A DNA stretch of 14,891 nucleotides from an uncultured Eubacteriales bacterium (lineage in GTDB: Bacteria; Bacillota; Clostridia; Oscillospirales; QAKW01). The first letter of the stretch is position 1; every line of letters starts with the position of its first letter. The position numbers and the translations under genes were made by a program. Location: contig CAKRPM010000005.1 of NCBI GenBank assembly GCA_934378025.1, positions 1 through 14,891 on the forward strand. The letters are read 5' to 3'. Positions 12,757 to 14,891 of the stretch are shown here, piece after piece. Below the pieces are notes generated by a model that ran no database searches, had not been told where the DNA came from, and saw only the letters and a program-made list of their open reading frames with translations.

Positions 12757-12931
12757 AAGCGGGATGACCCGGGGGTCATGCGGCCAAAAGAACAAAAGTA
12801 CCCTTAAAATTCGGAAATGCCCGGCCGCGCTGTGGGACGGGACAATCGTTTCATAACATCTCAGCGCACTGGGAGTCAAGAAATGCTGCCGGTTTTTTGA
12901 TAGAATGGCCTGGCAGAAAGGGAGTGAGGAC
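12757..12931 (+). other. Intergenic region before the AraC gene with inverted repeats
   Basis: No gene is seen here. Just after the TfoX stop, ATGACCC (12764-12770) and GGGTCAT (12773-12779) form a tight dyad. GCGGCC (12780-12785) is complementary to GGCCGC (12823-12828), 37 nt away. Neither is followed by a U-tract. A TAGAAT at 12901-12906 is a possible -10 box for AraC, without a good -35. The dyads may be operator sites or a weak terminator. Confidence 0.4.
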
Positions 12932-13816
12932 ATGGATTGGATACAAGGAATACAGCGGGCGATTGACTATGTGGAGGAAAATATCACCGAAGAAATTGAT
13001 TTTGAAGAGGCAGCAAAACAAGCCTATTCCTCTTCCTTTCATTTTCAAAGAGTATTCAGTATTCTGTGCGGTTTTTCACTGGGGGATTATATTCGTATGC
13101 GCAGGCTCTCTCTTGCGGGCGAAGAGCTGTCCAAGGGAAACGCGAAAATTATTGATATCGCCATGAAATACGGCTATGATACGCCGGAAAGCTTTTCACG
13201 TGCTTTTACACGGTTTCACGGCGTCTCTCCGAGCGAAGCAAAGCGCCGCGCCCCTGTCAAAATTTTTACTCCGCTGTCTGTAAAATTAATCGTAACAGGA
13301 GGCAGCAAAATGGATTACAGAATTGAAAAAAGAGATGCGTTTCAGGTGGTATGCAAACGCAAAAAGGTCGAAAAACCGCAGTCGGCCAATGCCACCAAAG
13401 ATATTACCGCCATGTGGCAGACGTTCGGCGCGGACGGAACGATGGCAAGACTGATTGACTGCATGCCGAAAAACCCGGTGATGAAAGGGCTGCTGGGCAT
13501 TTGTTTTTCTTCGGAGCTGGACGCCAGGCAATTCCCATACGGGATCGGCGTGGAATATGACGGAAGAGAGGTGGCGGACGATCTGGAGGTGGTCACCATT
13601 CCGGCGAACACCTATGCAGTCTTTACCAGCAAGGGAAAGATGCCCGACGCATTTATTGATACCTATCATCGGATTGTTACGGAGTTTTTCCCGCAAAGCG
13701 CCCAATACGAATACGCGGAGAATGTTGAATTTGAGGTATATTCGTCGGCCGATGTTTCCAAACCCGACTATCAGTGCGAAATTTGGATTGCCGTGAAGGA
13801 AAAGGCGAAGCGATAA
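12932..13816 (+). CDS. AraC family regulator with GyrI-like effector-binding domain
   Basis: This 294-residue protein has an N-terminal pair of AraC helix-turn-helices (residues 4-105: FEEAAKQAYSSSFHFQRVFS, IDIAMKYGYDTPESFSRAFTRFHGVSPSEAK). A GyrI-like/effector-binding domain follows from about 127 (MDYRIEKRDAFQVVCKRKKV) to the end. This order (DNA-binding domain first) matches Rob/TipA-like multidrug sensors. I chose the ATG at 12932 because GGGAGTGAGGA precedes it; a frame starting 27 nt earlier has no such site. The sensor domain usually binds hydrophobic drugs; no resistance gene lies directly beside it on the plus strand, so its target may be remote. It ends at the terminator 13848-13889. 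Confidence 0.92.
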   Translation: MDWIQGIQRAIDYVEENITEEIDFEEAAKQAYSSSFHFQRVFSILCGFSLGDYIRMRRLSLAGEELSKGNAKIIDIAMKYGYDTPESFSRAFTRFHGVSPSEAKRRAPVKIFTPLSVKLIVTGGSKMDYRIEKRDAFQVVCKRKKVEKPQSANATKDITAMWQTFGADGTMARLIDCMPKNPVMKGLLGICFSSELDARQFPYGIGVEYDGREVADDLEVVTIPANTYAVFTSKGKMPDAFIDTYHRIVTEFFPQSAQYEYAENVEFEVYSSADVSKPDYQCEIWIAVKEKAKR

Positions 13817-13847
13817 AACGCAAAGCATAAATTGCCGCTTTTATTGC

Positions 13848-13889
13848 AAAAAAACAGCGCAGCATCGATAAAAGATGCTGCGCTGTTTT
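13848..13889. terminator. Bidirectional Rho-independent terminator
   Basis: AAAACAGCGCAGCATC (13851-13866) pairs exactly with GATGCTGCGCTGTTTT (13874-13889) around a 7-nt loop. T-runs follow in both directions (four on plus, seven on minus). It closes the AraC transcript and the convergent cupin transcript. Confidence 0.93.
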
Positions 13890-13902
13890 GCGGTTGGAAA
13901 GG

Positions 13903-14256
13903 TTAGTAAATTACTGCGTCATCGGCGGTAAATTCGGTCAGCGAGTTTTCCTTTACCTGAATGCAGACAAAGACGATCGCTTCCTCGTCGGCCGCTGAAA
14001 ATTGCCGCTTGGCCGCCGGTGCGATTTTAAGCCAATCGCCGGCGGAAAGCAGAAGTTCCTCTCCGTCAATTACGACTTTTCCTTTACCGGAAAGAACGCC
14101 GTAAATCTCCTCATTGTTTTTATGAGAATGAACGAACGGTACGCCGCCGCCCGCAGGCAGCCGATTGATGCTGATTTCCGCACCGGTCAGTCCAAGCGCT
14201 TCGTGAAGCTCTGTTCTGGGTTCATTTCCGACATTGATTTTTTTGTAGTTGTTCAT
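13903..14256 (-). CDS. Cupin domain protein
   Basis: This 117-residue single-domain beta-barrel protein has the cupin metal motif FVHSHKNNEEIYGVLSGKG (residues 41-59): His43, His45 and Glu49 or Glu50. The second motif (GDWLKIAPAAKRQFSA, 73-88) lacks the usual histidine, with Arg84/Gln85 there, so any metal site would have three protein ligands. I start at 14256, where AAGGAGG lies 8 nt upstream, rather than eight codons earlier. It is divergent from an HxlR regulator. Small cupins like this often sit beside redox-responsive regulators; enzymatic function is unproven. A 17-nt-spaced promoter (14348-14376) is visible upstream. Confidence 0.9.
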   Translation of the reverse strand: MNNYKKINVGNEPRTELHEALGLTGAEISINRLPAGGGVPFVHSHKNNEEIYGVLSGKGKVVIDGEELLLSAGDWLKIAPAAKRQFSAADEEAIVFVCIQVKENSLTEFTADDAVIY

Positions 14257-14347
14257 GGGTGTTACCTCCTTTTTCGGCAAATTTTCTTTGCCTGTCTAAA
14301 GGGTATCACGGGGCCTGCACAAAAACAAGTACGCACTTTTTTATAAC

Positions 14348-14376
14348 TGTATACTTTTTTTACAATGTATGGTAAA
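14348..14376 (-). promoter_or_regulatory. Probable promoter of the cupin gene
   Basis: On the minus strand TTTACC (14376-14371), a 17-nt spacer and TATACA (14353-14348) form a plausible promoter. AAGTA (14324-14328) and TACTT (14352-14356) form a wide inverted repeat around the transcription start, a possible HxlR operator half-site pair. Both assignments are tentative. Confidence 0.5.
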
Positions 14377-14396
14377 ATAGCCATAACGCGGCTATT
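14376..14396. repeat. Inverted repeat between cupin and HxlR genes
   Basis: AATAGCC (14376-14382) and GGCTATT (14390-14396) form a perfect 7-bp dyad with a 7-nt centre, adjacent to the -35 of the cupin promoter and about 85 nt before the HxlR ATG. It is a candidate operator for HxlR, which binds as a dimer to dyad sites. A GCCCG/CGGGC dyad follows in the HxlR leader (about 14414-14428). Confidence 0.5.
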
Positions 14397-14480
14397 ATAT
14401 TTTGATTGCCCTTTTTCTCGCCCGCGGGACGGGCAACCGAATTATACCGCAACGCGGAACGAATGTGAGGTGAAACATCG

Positions 14481-14810
14481 ATGAAAACCAAAAGCGAATT
14501 GCCGGCATGCCCGGTGGCCACCGCCGTTTCGCTGATCGGCGGAAAATGGAAGCTGTTAATTCTTCGGAATTTGAAAGCGCGCCCGTGGCGGTTTAACGAA
14601 CTGCAGCGCGATTTGGACGGAATTTCCCAAAAGGTGCTGACAGACAATCTGCGGCAAATGATGGAGGACGGTCTGGCCTATCGGCACGATTTCGGCGAAA
14701 TACCGCCGAAAGTAGAATATGGGCTGACCGAGCTCGGCCGTCAAATGCTGCCGATTATCGATGCGCTTGAAACTTTCGGAAATTATTATAAATCGGTATC
14801 AAAATCGTAA
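14481..14810 (+). CDS. HxlR family winged-helix regulator
   Basis: This 109-residue protein is a classic HxlR/DUF24 regulator: CPVATAVSLIGGKWKLLILR (10-29), RFNELQRDLDGISQKVLTDN (37-56), LRQMMEDGLAYRHD (57-70) and VEYGLTELGRQMLPIIDAL (78-96). Cys10 lies at the conserved N-terminal position used by HypR/YodB-type members to sense disulfide stress or quinones; it is the only cysteine. GAGGTG lies about 9 nt before the ATG. It is divergent from a cupin gene, a common pairing, and is followed by a strong terminator, so it is monocistronic. Redox sensing is inferred from family and Cys10. Confidence 0.95.
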   Translation: MKTKSELPACPVATAVSLIGGKWKLLILRNLKARPWRFNELQRDLDGISQKVLTDNLRQMMEDGLAYRHDFGEIPPKVEYGLTELGRQMLPIIDALETFGNYYKSVSKS

Positions 14811-14820
14811 ATTTGCCGTC

Positions 14821-14871
14821 AAAAAGCAAGCCCCCTTTCCTACTTTGCAGGGAAAGGGGACTTGCTTTTTT
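14821..14871 (+). terminator. Rho-independent terminator after HxlR
   Basis: AAAAAGCAAG (14821-14830) with CTTGCTTTTT (14861-14870), and CCCCTTTCC with GGAAAGGGG inside, form one long stem with a loop of about 9 nt and a final T-run. The A-run at the 5' side would also give a U-tract on the minus strand. Confidence 0.92.
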
Positions 14872-14891
14872 GCTACGCAAAAGAATCGGAG

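Overview
The window looks like a chromosomal stretch from a Gram-positive Firmicute, most likely a member of Clostridia. The evidence is AGGAGG-type ribosome binding sites, TTGACA/TATAAT promoters, U-tract terminators, and a family mix (cysteine-rich KTR protein, DUF998, YjaB-like GNAT, AraC with a GyrI-like sensor domain) common in that group. No rRNA, tRNA, CRISPR array, transposase or phage gene is visible. Nearly every gene is a small accessory, stress or resistance gene paired with its own regulator: six transcription factors (two TetR, one MerR, one LysR, one AraC, one HxlR) in under 15 kb.

Layout. (1) 1-2378, minus: a tight four-gene run in the order DUF998 membrane protein, orphan ClpP peptidase, GNAT acetyltransferase, Vat/CatB-like hexapeptide O-acetyltransferase (cut by the window edge). 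It is preceded by a cluster of inverted repeats. (2) 2528-3459, minus: an autoregulated TetR gene overlapping a Cys-rich KTR gene, with its own terminator. (3) 3505-5338, minus: TetR, flavodoxin-like protein and alpha/beta hydrolase, joined by ATGA overlaps, behind a consensus promoter carrying two 16-bp operator copies. (4) 5378-6731, minus: a cation:proton antiporter of the SLC9B/NHA2-like CPA2 type, behind a leader that I read as a fluoride (crcB-motif) riboswitch with an overlapping intrinsic terminator. (5) 6736-9777: an aldo/keto reductase (minus) divergent from MerR, YjaB-like GNAT and membrane diguanylate cyclase (plus). The reductase promoter has a 19-bp spacer filled by a perfect palindrome, the usual sign of MerR-type activation. 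(6) 9806-10003: a decayed GNAT gene and a bidirectional terminator. (7) 10032-12359: a MATE efflux pump (minus) divergent from a LysR regulator (plus). (8) 12421-13889: a TfoX N-terminal-domain protein, then an AraC/GyrI-like regulator and a bidirectional terminator. (9) 13903-14871: a cupin (minus) divergent from an HxlR regulator (plus), closed by a strong terminator.

The most informative element is the fluoride-riboswitch/antiporter unit. It gives an otherwise generic antiporter a probable physiological role, fluoride tolerance. Next are the MerR/aldo-keto reductase switch, whose plus-strand operon would tie electrophile sensing to c-di-GMP synthesis, and the stand-alone ClpP with an altered handle region in an acetyltransferase operon. 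Starts were revised from the longest open frame for five genes (TetR at 5269, aldo/keto reductase at 7569, MATE at 11375, AraC at 12932, cupin at 14256), each on the basis of a good Shine-Dalgarno sequence. In two of these the longer frame would run through the gene's own promoter. No gene-free stretch exceeds 300 bases.
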